Assembly: GCA_036504075.1 (NCBI GenBank)
Contig: DASXVX010000032.1
Coordinates: forward strand, 145,389-209,388
Origin: DASXVX01 sp036504075
GTDB lineage: Bacteria > Bacillota > Sulfobacillia > Symbiobacteriales > Symbiobacteriaceae
DNA: 64,000 bases
Direction of reading: 5' to 3'
The notes under the pieces are model-generated. The model searched no databases. It was given only the letters and a program-made list of their open reading frames with translations, and was not told where the DNA came from. The translations under genes and the position numbers were made by a program. Below, piece after piece: positions 17,285 through 24,089 of the stretch. Position 1 is the first letter of the stretch, and each line of letters begins with the position of its first letter.

Positions 17285-18176
17285 GGCGCAGCGCCTCCTC
17301 CCATTCCGCCGGGCCCAGGGCCCGTACGAGGCCCCGGAGCACCAGGTTTTCGGCCATCGCCCGCCGGTACTCGGCGCCCGCCCGAATATCGCTGATCGGC
17401 CGGGAGGCCGCCCGGGCCGCCCAGGCCGCTTCCCGGACCGCTTCCGGCGTCAGAGGTACGCAGCGGGTCAGGGCATCTTCGGCCGCCGCCACCCGGAAGA
17501 CCGTGGGCGCCACGGCGCCCAGGGCGACCCGGGCCAGGCCAATGTGGTACGTGCTCGAAGCCGGCACCAGCCGCACGGCGGCGCTGACCAGCGAAATGGC
17601 GTGGGCCGCCCGCAGCCCGAGTTTCTCGAAGGAGTACATCTCTTCCGGCGCCTGGGGCGCGAAGGCGATGCCGGTGATCAGCTCACCCGGCGTCAGCGCC
17701 GTCTTGCCTGGCCCTCGGAAGAAATCGGCGATCGGCACTTCCCGTTCTCCCGCGGCCCCTGCCAGGCATACCCTGGCATCCAGGCAGTAGAGGGCGGGCA
17801 GGCTGTCGCCGGCCGGCGAGGCGGTGCCCAGGTTGCCACCCAGGGTCGCCAGGTTGCGGATCGCCGGCCCGCCAATCGTCCGGGCCGCCTGAATCAGGAG
17901 CGGAGCGCCAAGCTGCAACTCCGGCGAGCGGATCATCTCTCCGAAGGTGGTCAGCGATCCGATGCGAACCTCATCCGCCGCGAACCGGATGTAGGCCAGT
18001 TCGTCCCGCAGTTTCAGGAGGTTGACCCAGGCGCGGGGCCGCCACAGTCCGTCTTTCAGCTTCACGACGGCATCCGTGCCGCCGGCCAGCGGCCGGACGT
18101 CCGGGCCGTATTCCGCCAGTAGCCGGAACGCTTCCGGCAGCGTGGCGGGGGAGTAGACCTGCACCTCGTCCGCCAT
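17277..18176 (-). CDS. Xanthine-dehydrogenase-type FAD subunit
   Basis: A 299-residue FAD-binding subunit (CO dehydrogenase flavoprotein family). The two FAD motifs are clear: RPLAGGTD near residue 30 and NLATLGGNLGTASPAGD near residue 115. The C-terminal domain is complete. It takes electrons from the [2Fe-2S] subunit and passes them to NAD+ or ferredoxin. AAGGGAGATCC precedes the ATG at 18176. It is the first gene of the long minus-strand purine run and diverges from adenine deaminase across a 169-bp spacer. Confidence 0.92.
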   Translation of the reverse strand: MADEVQVYSPATLPEAFRLLAEYGPDVRPLAGGTDAVVKLKDGLWRPRAWVNLLKLRDELAYIRFAADEVRIGSLTTFGEMIRSPELQLGAPLLIQAARTIGGPAIRNLATLGGNLGTASPAGDSLPALYCLDARVCLAGAAGEREVPIADFFRGPGKTALTPGELITGIAFAPQAPEEMYSFEKLGLRAAHAISLVSAAVRLVPASSTYHIGLARVALGAVAPTVFRVAAAEDALTRCVPLTPEAVREAAWAARAASRPISDIRAGAEYRRAMAENLVLRGLVRALGPAEWEEALRRA

Positions 18177-18345
18177 AGTGGATCTCCCTTCCCGGTCTCA
18201 GAGTGGGGCGTTTAATAGTACTTCAAATGCGTGGCGTTATTTCGCCCTTACTTACTAATTATCCTGCCATTATTTTCGTTCTAGTGCAGGTTTTCGACCT
18301 ACCCGCGTGGTAATTCGGGGGCAAAAGGGGGAAGGGGGTGTGTCG
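18177..18345. promoter_or_regulatory. AT-rich divergent control region, xdh-type operon / adenine deaminase
   Basis: This spacer between divergent genes is far more AT-rich than its surroundings (runs such as ttacttactaattatcc and cattattttcg). It must hold promoters for both directions. No pair of hexamers good enough to name was found. Confidence 0.5.
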
Positions 18346-20097
18346 ATGACGGGTCTTACCGGACCGATTCATGCGGACGAGGTGCGACACGCCGTGGCGG
18401 TGGCCGCGGGCCGTGAGGCCGGCTCCATTCTGCTGACGGGCGTGCGGGTGGTTAACGTCTTCAGCGGTGAGGTGACGCCGGGCCCCGTGCTATTGGCCGG
18501 ACGGCTCATCGCGGGGATTGGCGACGCTGTGAGAGGGGCGGCGGCGACAGAGGTCATGGACCTGGATGGGAGTCTTTTGGCACCCGGTTTCATCGATGGG
18601 CACGTCCACCTGGAATCCGCACTGGTCGAGCCCAAGGAGTACGCCCGGGCGGTGGTGCCCCGCGGGGTAACGGGGGTGGTCTGGGACCCGCACGAGTGGG
18701 CCAACGTGGTGGGGGAAGTCGCGTTTGAAGCGGCCCACGCGGCCACCGCCGGACTGCCGCTCGACGTCTGGCTGACGGCCTCTTCCTGCGTGGCGGCGAG
18801 CCCGTGGGAGACGTCGGGGGCGATCCTCACGGTCGCCGCCATGCAGCGGCTGCTGGCGGGCGAGCAGGTGGTTGGCCTGGCGGAGCTGATGAACTTTCCC
18901 GGCGTGGTGGCCGGCGGCACCGAAGAGCTTGAGAAAGCCTGGCTGGCCGAGAGCCGGGGCAAGGCGGTGGACGGCCACGCGCCCATGCTCATGGGGCGGG
19001 CGCTGCAGGCCTACGCCGCGGCCGGCATCGGCTCGGACCACGAGTGTCTCACGGTGGCGGAAGCGGAAGAGAAACTACGCCTGGGCTTCATGATTTTCAT
19101 CCGGGAAGGCTCCAGCGCCCGTAACCTGGCGGACTTGCTGCCGCTGGTGACCCGGGAGAACCGGGACCGCTTTACGCTGGTGACGGACGACCGCCAGCCC
19201 CATGACCTGATTCGCGAGGGTGGGGTGGACTTTGCCGTGCGCAAGGCGGTGCGGCTGGGCCTGGACATTCCGACGGCGGTGCGGCTGGCCACGCTGAACA
19301 CCGCCCGGTATTTCGGCTTGCGGCGCAAGGGCGCCGTGGCCCCGGGCTACTGGGCCGACCTGGCGGTGCTGGACCCGGAAACGCTGGCCGCCCGAGCGGT
19401 CTTCAAGGGGGGCCGCCTGGTGGCCCGAGAGGGCACGCTGCTGGTCCCGACCACGGGCCAGACGGACCCGCGGCTGCTGGACACGGTGGTCCTGCCGGAT
19501 CTGAAGGCCGCAGACTTGCGGCTGACGGCGTCGGGCGGGCCGGTCCGGGCGATTGGGGTCGTGCCGGACCAGATCATCACCCGCGGCCTCACCGTGGAGC
19601 CGAAAATTGTCGGCGGCGTCGCCGTAGCCGACCCGGACCGGGACCTGGCCAAACTGGCGGTCATCGAACGGCACGGCAAGACCGGCGGCATCGGGCTGGG
19701 GCTGGTGCAGGGGCTCGGCCTGCGGCGGGGCGCCTTGGCCTCCACGTTTGCCCACGATGCGCATAACATTATTGCCGCCGGCATGGACGACGCGGATATT
19801 CTCTCGGCGGTCCGGGCCGTGGCGAGGGCGGGCGGCGGCTTCGCCGTGGTCGCTGACGGCCACGTGCTCCGGTACCTGCCGTTGCCGGTGGCCGGCCTCA
19901 TGTCGGGCCTGCCGCTGCAAGCGGTGGCGGCCGAACTGGAGGGGTTGGAGGAGGCGGCCCGGTCGCTGGGGGTAAAAATCCCGGCGCCGTTCATGGCCCT
20001 GTCGTTCCTGGCGCTCTCGGTGATTCCGGAGCTGAAGTTGACAGACCAGGGGCTGGTGGACGCCAACTCGGGCCGGCTGGTCAGCTTCGAGGTGTAA
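18346..20097 (+). CDS. ade: Adenine deaminase
   Basis: A 583-residue adenine deaminase of the Ade family (adenine to hypoxanthine plus ammonia). Seen motifs: GFIDGHVHLESAL, DPHEWANVVG, VDGHAPML, GSDHECLT, VTDDRQPHDLIREGG, and the family-specific C-terminal domain with FAHDAHNIIAAG. Length is normal. ATG 18346 was chosen for the GGGGGAAGGGGG run 7 nt upstream. A GTG two codons earlier is possible. It feeds hypoxanthine to the molybdenum hydroxylases encoded on the opposite strand. Confidence 0.95.
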   Translation: MTGLTGPIHADEVRHAVAVAAGREAGSILLTGVRVVNVFSGEVTPGPVLLAGRLIAGIGDAVRGAAATEVMDLDGSLLAPGFIDGHVHLESALVEPKEYARAVVPRGVTGVVWDPHEWANVVGEVAFEAAHAATAGLPLDVWLTASSCVAASPWETSGAILTVAAMQRLLAGEQVVGLAELMNFPGVVAGGTEELEKAWLAESRGKAVDGHAPMLMGRALQAYAAAGIGSDHECLTVAEAEEKLRLGFMIFIREGSSARNLADLLPLVTRENRDRFTLVTDDRQPHDLIREGGVDFAVRKAVRLGLDIPTAVRLATLNTARYFGLRRKGAVAPGYWADLAVLDPETLAARAVFKGGRLVAREGTLLVPTTGQTDPRLLDTVVLPDLKAADLRLTASGGPVRAIGVVPDQIITRGLTVEPKIVGGVAVADPDRDLAKLAVIERHGKTGGIGLGLVQGLGLRRGALASTFAHDAHNIIAAGMDDADILSAVRAVARAGGGFAVVADGHVLRYLPLPVAGLMSGLPLQAVAAELEGLEEAARSLGVKIPAPFMALSFLALSVIPELKLTDQGLVDANSGRLVSFEV

Positions 20098-20115
20098 CCC
20101 CTATGGAGACAGCGA

Positions 20116-20140
20116 AAGCCGGGGCGTATTGCTCCGGCTT
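20116..20140 (+). terminator. Terminator-like hairpin after adenine deaminase
   Basis: 10-bp stem AAGCCGGGGC / GCTCCGGCTT (one G-T pair) with a 5-nt loop, 18 nt after the stop. The downstream U-run is poor. Confidence 0.55.
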
Positions 20141-20303
20141 CAGGCTGTTGACAAATTCCATACCCGATGCAGGGCGCTGCATGAGTATGTACTGCCCTGC
20201 TCTTATGTCACCGCATCAACGGCCGGGGTCTGCATTTCCCCTTCATTATGCCGGTCACCGCTTATGTGCCTTACGACGGCCCCAGGCGGCTGGCGAGTGC
20301 CGT

Positions 20304-21380
20304 TCAGATTCCTTCCATTCGCCGTCTGTAAGTGCGGCTTTCTGACTCCAGGTGCTCGATCAGCAGATCGTGCCCAGTCAGGTTCCGCAGCGGCAAGCGG
20401 TCAGCCACCTTCTGCTGCATCACTGCCACCGTCAGATCTTCCGGATGAATGATTAGCAGGGTAATTCCCCGCTCCATACAGATCCCCATCTTGATATAGT
20501 CCCGCTCCCGCTGGGTGGCGACCTGACCTGGTGTGAAGCGATCAGTAGCCCGGTAATGCTGTGGGCCGTTGAACTCGAAGGCCACATTCGGGGGGTAGTA
20601 TCGGTCGAACTGGAGCAGTTCCTGAGTGCGTGGGTTGAGTAGAAACCCCGGGGATGCGTTGTCCTCGAATGCGTCGGAGTCAACCAGGAGGGACAGATAC
20701 TCCCGCATAAGCGCTTCACCGAAGGGATTGTCCTTCTTACTAAGCCGCCTTTGGGCAGCAGCCAGCGCGATTTCTCCCCGTTCACGGCCCGGGAAGGTCA
20801 GTTCGAAGTGAATGGGGGCCCGCCTGTGGGCTCGGTCCAATGTGACCCATTCCGCCCGGACCAATTCGGCAAGCGCCTTGGCGACCGTGTTCCGGCTGGC
20901 ATGAGCCAAATCGGCCAGTTCTGCATAGGAGAACCGGCCTCCGGGGTGTGACCCGCCGGTCCGTCGGATGGACGTACCGGAGTGAGAAAGGAACGGCGGG
21001 TCAGGAAACCCGCCGGTCCGTCGGATGGACGTACCGGAGTGAGAAAGGAATGGCGGGTCAAGGAACCCAGGGGTCAGCAGCAGGAGGCCATACAGGACTC
21101 TGGCCTGTGTGCTCAGCCTTCGATTGGTCAGGACGGCTTCAGGGATGGGGACGGTGGCGCCTGCGCCAGGCGGCGGCGGGTACCAACCCTGGGCGGTCAG
21201 CTGGGCCAACCCCGCGAGCACAGTGGTCCGTGCCAGGCCCGTACTGGCAGAGAGCCAGGCTGTGCCGATCTTTGCGGACGCGGGCATGAGCCTGGCTACC
21301 ATCCATAGGAGACGGGCCGAGGTAGGCAGAGAAGAGCTAAGCAGGAGTGAGATTGGCGCATGAACCACCTGGCTATCCAT
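20304..21380 (-). CDS. Two-HTH protein with C-terminal nuclease-like domain
   Basis: A 358-residue protein of no family I can name. Residues 35-70 (IGTAWLSASTGLARTTVLAG) and 150-180 (FSYAELADLAHASRNTVAKA) look like winged helix-turn-helix units. The C-terminal 130 residues resemble a PD-(D/E)xK-type fold as in DUF559-like proteins: QFDRYYPPNVAFEFNGPQHY, then QRERDYIKMG and GITLLIIHPEDL. Between the HTH units a 19-residue segment (DPPFLSHSGTSIRRTGG...) is duplicated in tandem, encoded by a palindrome-flanked 57-bp repeat. GGAGGGG precedes the ATG. The neighbourhood is accessory-looking. It could be a defence or plasmid-type regulator. No function is claimed. Confidence 0.7.
   Translation of the reverse strand: MDSQVVHAPISLLLSSSLPTSARLLWMVARLMPASAKIGTAWLSASTGLARTTVLAGLAQLTAQGWYPPPPGAGATVPIPEAVLTNRRLSTQARVLYGLLLLTPGFLDPPFLSHSGTSIRRTGGFPDPPFLSHSGTSIRRTGGSHPGGRFSYAELADLAHASRNTVAKALAELVRAEWVTLDRAHRRAPIHFELTFPGRERGEIALAAAQRRLSKKDNPFGEALMREYLSLLVDSDAFEDNASPGFLLNPRTQELLQFDRYYPPNVAFEFNGPQHYRATDRFTPGQVATQRERDYIKMGICMERGITLLIIHPEDLTVAVMQQKVADRLPLRNLTGHDLLIEHLESESRTYRRRMEGI
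20949..21060. repeat. In-frame 57-bp tandem duplication bounded by inverted repeats
   Basis: Two copies with a 57-bp period (20951 and 21008). Copy 1 runs from TGACCCGCC (20949-20957) to its exact complement GGCGGGTCA (20995-21003). Copy 2 ends with the same GGCGGGTCA at 21052-21060. An inner GTCC/GGAC pair lies inside each. The period is a multiple of 3, so the host gene stays open. Confidence 0.85.
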
Positions 21381-21874
21381 TCATGGCCCCTCCGTCAATC
21401 GTTTTGAGGAGGAATTTGACACGACGGTGAGATCTCCTGCAAGTTCCAGACGAGAGAACAAGTTGCTGGCGTCCAAAATATGAACGAGGGATGCCGCAGC
21501 GTGCCTGTTTGGGGTCGACAAGCCGATAATCCTGGTTTTTCGGACCCTACCCTATCGGGCTGCCGGAGCTGCTTCAGTTTTTGGACACTTCAGGGCTCGA
21601 TGAGGTGTCCAAAATTCGCGTGAGAATGGCTGCTGTCGGTCAACGGAAAGCAGAGTACGCACAGGGCGACCTTACGGACTCGGGCCGGACTCCTGAAAAC
21701 CGTGTGCATGAGCCATTCACACACGCGGCCTTCGTTAAGCCGGTAAGATTCACCCGCAGAATCTACAACGAGTAAATTCACCCGTCAAAGGTATTGCCGC
21801 CCCCGGCACCTGTCCGGCATACTAGAGTCAGGAGTTCACCAAGGAGCGCCATCTTCTCGACGGAGGTGTACGAC
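21381..21874. other. Intergenic region, no confident gene
   Basis: About 490 bp of lower-GC DNA between divergent genes. It holds an inverted repeat TTTTGGACAC (21579-21588) / GTGTCCAAAA (21605-21614) with a 16-nt loop, and a repeated ATTCACCCG near 21750 and 21778. Short open frames on both strands lack ribosome sites. It may contain a worn mobile-element end, but no transposase fragment could be recognised. Confidence 0.4.
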
Positions 21875-22084
21875 ATGGACGAAACCCAGGAGCTTCTGAG
21901 GGCAATCATCAGCCGCCTGGAGGAGATGGGCGCCGAATTGAAGGGGCTTCGAGTCGAAGTCAAGGAGTTTCGTGGCGACACCAACGAGCGGTTGGAAAAG
22001 GTTGAGGAACGGCTGGACTATCTGGCCGCTAAGTGGATGGAACATGACGAGGAGATCCACAAACTCAAGCGGAAGCAGGCGTAA
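21875..22084 (+). CDS. Small coiled-coil protein
   Basis: A 69-residue, strongly charged protein that is helical with heptad-like spacing from LLRAIISRLEEMGAELKGL to the end. It has no membrane segment and no cysteines. CGGAGG lies 8 nt before ATG 21875. An upstream in-frame codon would include the ribosome site, so the short form is preferred. A strong hairpin follows. Function is unknown. Short coiled-coil proteins of this kind are often adaptors. Confidence 0.6.
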   Translation: MDETQELLRAIISRLEEMGAELKGLRVEVKEFRGDTNERLEKVEERLDYLAAKWMEHDEEIHKLKRKQA

Positions 22085-22114
22085 CTCATTATCCAAGGTT
22101 GATAGCACTCAACA

Positions 22115-22157
22115 GACCTGGCACCACTCCTTCCACGGGATGGAGTGGTGCCAGGTC
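22115..22157 (+). terminator. Strong hairpin after the coiled-coil gene
   Basis: Perfect 16-bp stem (22115-22130 with 22142-22157) with an 11-nt loop, 30 nt after the stop. It is not followed by a U-run, so termination may be partial. Confidence 0.6.
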
Positions 22158-22386
22158 TCCTGCATGATGACCGTAATCCGTGTTGAACTTGGTTTTTCCT
22201 AACACGTCAAGTTCGCGTGAGGTATACGTAAACACTCCACAAGGTCTTGTACAGGTCGTAACCAGCGGATCATAACATGGCTGACAACGCATCATCCGGT
22301 CTGCGACACCATATCGTCAGAGCGTCTTCAGGTCTTGTATACGCCATGCTAAGCTCTTGTCAACGTCTTGTACCGGTGTTCGACTG
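22158..22386. other. Convergent intergenic DNA with repeated GTCTTGTA
   Basis: No gene. The octamer GTCTTGTA occurs at 22244, 22332 and 22365, and a related CTCTTGTC near 22354. The stretch is AT-richer than its neighbours and leads straight into the phased GTCA array. Confidence 0.5.
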
Positions 22387-22467
22387 GTCACCTACAGGTC
22401 ACTTACAGGTCACTGAACACACATTGAAGAGTCACTGAAGAGTCACTGAAGAGTCACCGAAAGGTCA
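22387..22467. repeat. 11-bp phased GTCA repeat array
   Basis: GTCA occurs at 22387, 22398, 22409, 22431, 22442, 22453 and 22464. That is seven hits on one 11-bp ladder, with only the 22420 register missing. Local units read ACAGGTCACTT on the left and GAAGAGTCACT on the right. The 11-bp pitch puts every copy on the same helix face. The array lies between the 3' ends of two convergent genes. Confidence 0.8.
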
Positions 22468-22479
22468 TCGCCGGGGTCC

Positions 22480-23076
22480 TTACGCGTCCTCTGTACTCGG
22501 AGTCGTATCCTCCGCGTTTGAAGTCTCCTGCTCCTCCATGGCCTTGCGGAGATTGGACTGCCGGAAGTAGGCGGCCAGCGCCAGTCCCTCTTCGTCCTCC
22601 ACCAACTTGACGGGAACGTCCATGCACATGCCGTTCGGGATGGAGATTCCCTCGGGCCGCAACGCCGCCAGCAGGCTGATGGCGGGCCGGGCGACTCCGG
22701 TGGGATAATTGAGGGGGCGTGCCCCGGGTGCCTTGGGCAAGGCGGCCCGGAAGAGGAGGGTGGACTGCCCCTGCAGTCGATCGACCCGCACGTGACTGGG
22801 CGCCGGCTGTGTCCCCACCGCATTCAGGATCTTAAGTGCGTCGGCCGCGGTCCAGTCAGTGTCGTAGGCGTCGAGCAGGGTGGCCGCGGCGCCCTGGACC
22901 GCAGCAATCTGGTTCGGTTCGGTCAAGGCCGTGACGCCCACCAGCCGGAGCGCCAGGGATTTGAAGAACGCTCGTGCCGGACTGTACACCACAATGCTGG
23001 GTGCATCGACGTCAGCCCGATCACGCACCTGCAAATCGACCGATACTTTGACCCCCGTCACCTTTTTCAGAACCAC
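22480..23076 (-). CDS. Hypothetical protein
   Basis: A soluble protein of about 198 residues that I do not recognise. It has no signal peptide and no obvious catalytic motif. The C-terminus is acidic. Codon use matches the surrounding genes. The frame stays open far upstream only because it overlaps the acetyltransferase in another frame. GTG 23076 was chosen because a GGGGGGTGG run lies at workable spacing. GTG 23088 is an alternative but overlaps that run. It begins 34 nt after the acetyltransferase stop, so the two are probably co-transcribed. Confidence 0.6.
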   Translation of the reverse strand: MVLKKVTGVKVSVDLQVRDRADVDAPSIVVYSPARAFFKSLALRLVGVTALTEPNQIAAVQGAAATLLDAYDTDWTAADALKILNAVGTQPAPSHVRVDRLQGQSTLLFRAALPKAPGARPLNYPTGVARPAISLLAALRPEGISIPNGMCMDVPVKLVEDEEGLALAAYFRQSNLRKAMEEQETSNAEDTTPSTEDA

Positions 23077-23110
23077 CTGAGTCGCCACCCCCCGTATCGA
23101 TTTATCGCGC

Positions 23111-23911
23111 CTACCGGGACGACAGCCACGCCACAGCGAAGTCCACCGCCGGGCGCTGGCGGAAGAGCCGGCAGTCCGCCGACCCGACTTTACCCCGCCG
23201 GACCGGGTGCGCCTGCTCAAAGTCGGCACCCAGGGCGTCGAACACGTCGCTGTCCGTCTCCACGTCTTGAATGACCTTCCAGACCTTCTGCCCGTTCTCC
23301 AGGGCCGGGGCGCCGTTTGCCGCCGGCGGCCGGCCGGGCACCCGGTGTTCGGCCAGGTGGAAGGAGGTGTTGTTGCCGTACGGGGCGCCCAGCAGCAGCA
23401 CCGACCCGTCCAGATCGTAAATGCGGGCCAGCGGCGAGGTCTCGCCCAGCGGGAAGTCCCAGCCGTGGTTCGCCGTAATGGTCCGGGCGTGCCGGCCCCA
23501 GGCGGCAAAGGAGACCTGCGGGTGGCTGGACCGCTGCGTTTCCGGCCAACTCCGGAAGGTTTCGGCGATGCGGCCCATGCCGCGGGTCGGGGTGCAGCGG
23601 GGGTCAAACAGCGGCATCGACTCCCGGATGACCGGCCACCAGTCCGCCGGCACCGGCGGATGGTGCCACTGAGCCGGGTCCGAGTACTCGCCTGAGTGGG
23701 CCGGCATGCAGAGCGTTCCGGCGGGCGTTAGCACATCCGTGAGCGCCTGAATGACGGCAACAGGCCCGCCGCACACCCAGCCCAAGGCGCTTAACGACGA
23801 GTGGACAATCACGGTCATGCCCGGCTCCAGGCCGAGTTCCTGCAGGTCGCGGGCCAAGCTCGCCCGGGTACGGGGCGCATCAACTTGTAGGATGGTCTTC
23901 TGCTCACTCAT
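23111..23911 (-). CDS. Aminoglycoside N(3)-acetyltransferase family protein (YokD-like)
   Basis: A 266-residue member of the AAC(3)/YokD acetyl-CoA-dependent family. The family start VIVHSSLSALGWVCGGPVAV, the MPAHSGEYSDP segment and the GAPYGNNTSFHLAEH block with the catalytic His are present. GGAGGTACTCT precedes ATG 23911. Chromosomal members are often not resistance enzymes, so the native substrate may be another amino-sugar or amine. It is followed by the hypothetical gene in the same direction. Confidence 0.85.
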   Translation of the reverse strand: MSEQKTILQVDAPRTRASLARDLQELGLEPGMTVIVHSSLSALGWVCGGPVAVIQALTDVLTPAGTLCMPAHSGEYSDPAQWHHPPVPADWWPVIRESMPLFDPRCTPTRGMGRIAETFRSWPETQRSSHPQVSFAAWGRHARTITANHGWDFPLGETSPLARIYDLDGSVLLLGAPYGNNTSFHLAEHRVPGRPPAANGAPALENGQKVWKVIQDVETDSDVFDALGADFEQAHPVRRGKVGSADCRLFRQRPAVDFAVAWLSSR

Positions 23912-24089
23912 AGAGTACCTCCACTAGGCCCGTTTACGGAACCGGATTCACTCTGGCGATATGGTAAACTGACTACGGGGGGAAACCTGGACCGCCTGTT
24001 GCCCGCCACGATCCCACCTATCTGACGCTTCAGATCAAGGGTGTGTTCCCACGACGATGATCGATTTTGGTGCCCGGGAGGCGAGGCCC

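Noticed and set aside
15011..17395. A 794-codon open frame on the plus strand
   Set aside because: It is antisense to the xdh-type Mo and FAD genes, whose family motifs are certain. Long antisense frames are expected in DNA this GC-rich. It has no ribosome site and an Arg/Gly/His-rich translation.
21581..21775. 64-codon frame between the nuclease-like and coiled-coil genes
   Set aside because: It begins inside an inverted repeat, has no ribosome site, and the opposite strand is equally open.
22387..22467. Possible CRISPR remnant
   Set aside because: The repeat unit is 11 bp with no spacers, far too short, and no cas genes are present.
23111..23911. Acquired antibiotic resistance gene
   Set aside because: It is AAC(3)-family, but codon use and GC match the chromosome and no mobile element flanks it. 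YokD-type chromosomal homologues often do not confer resistance.
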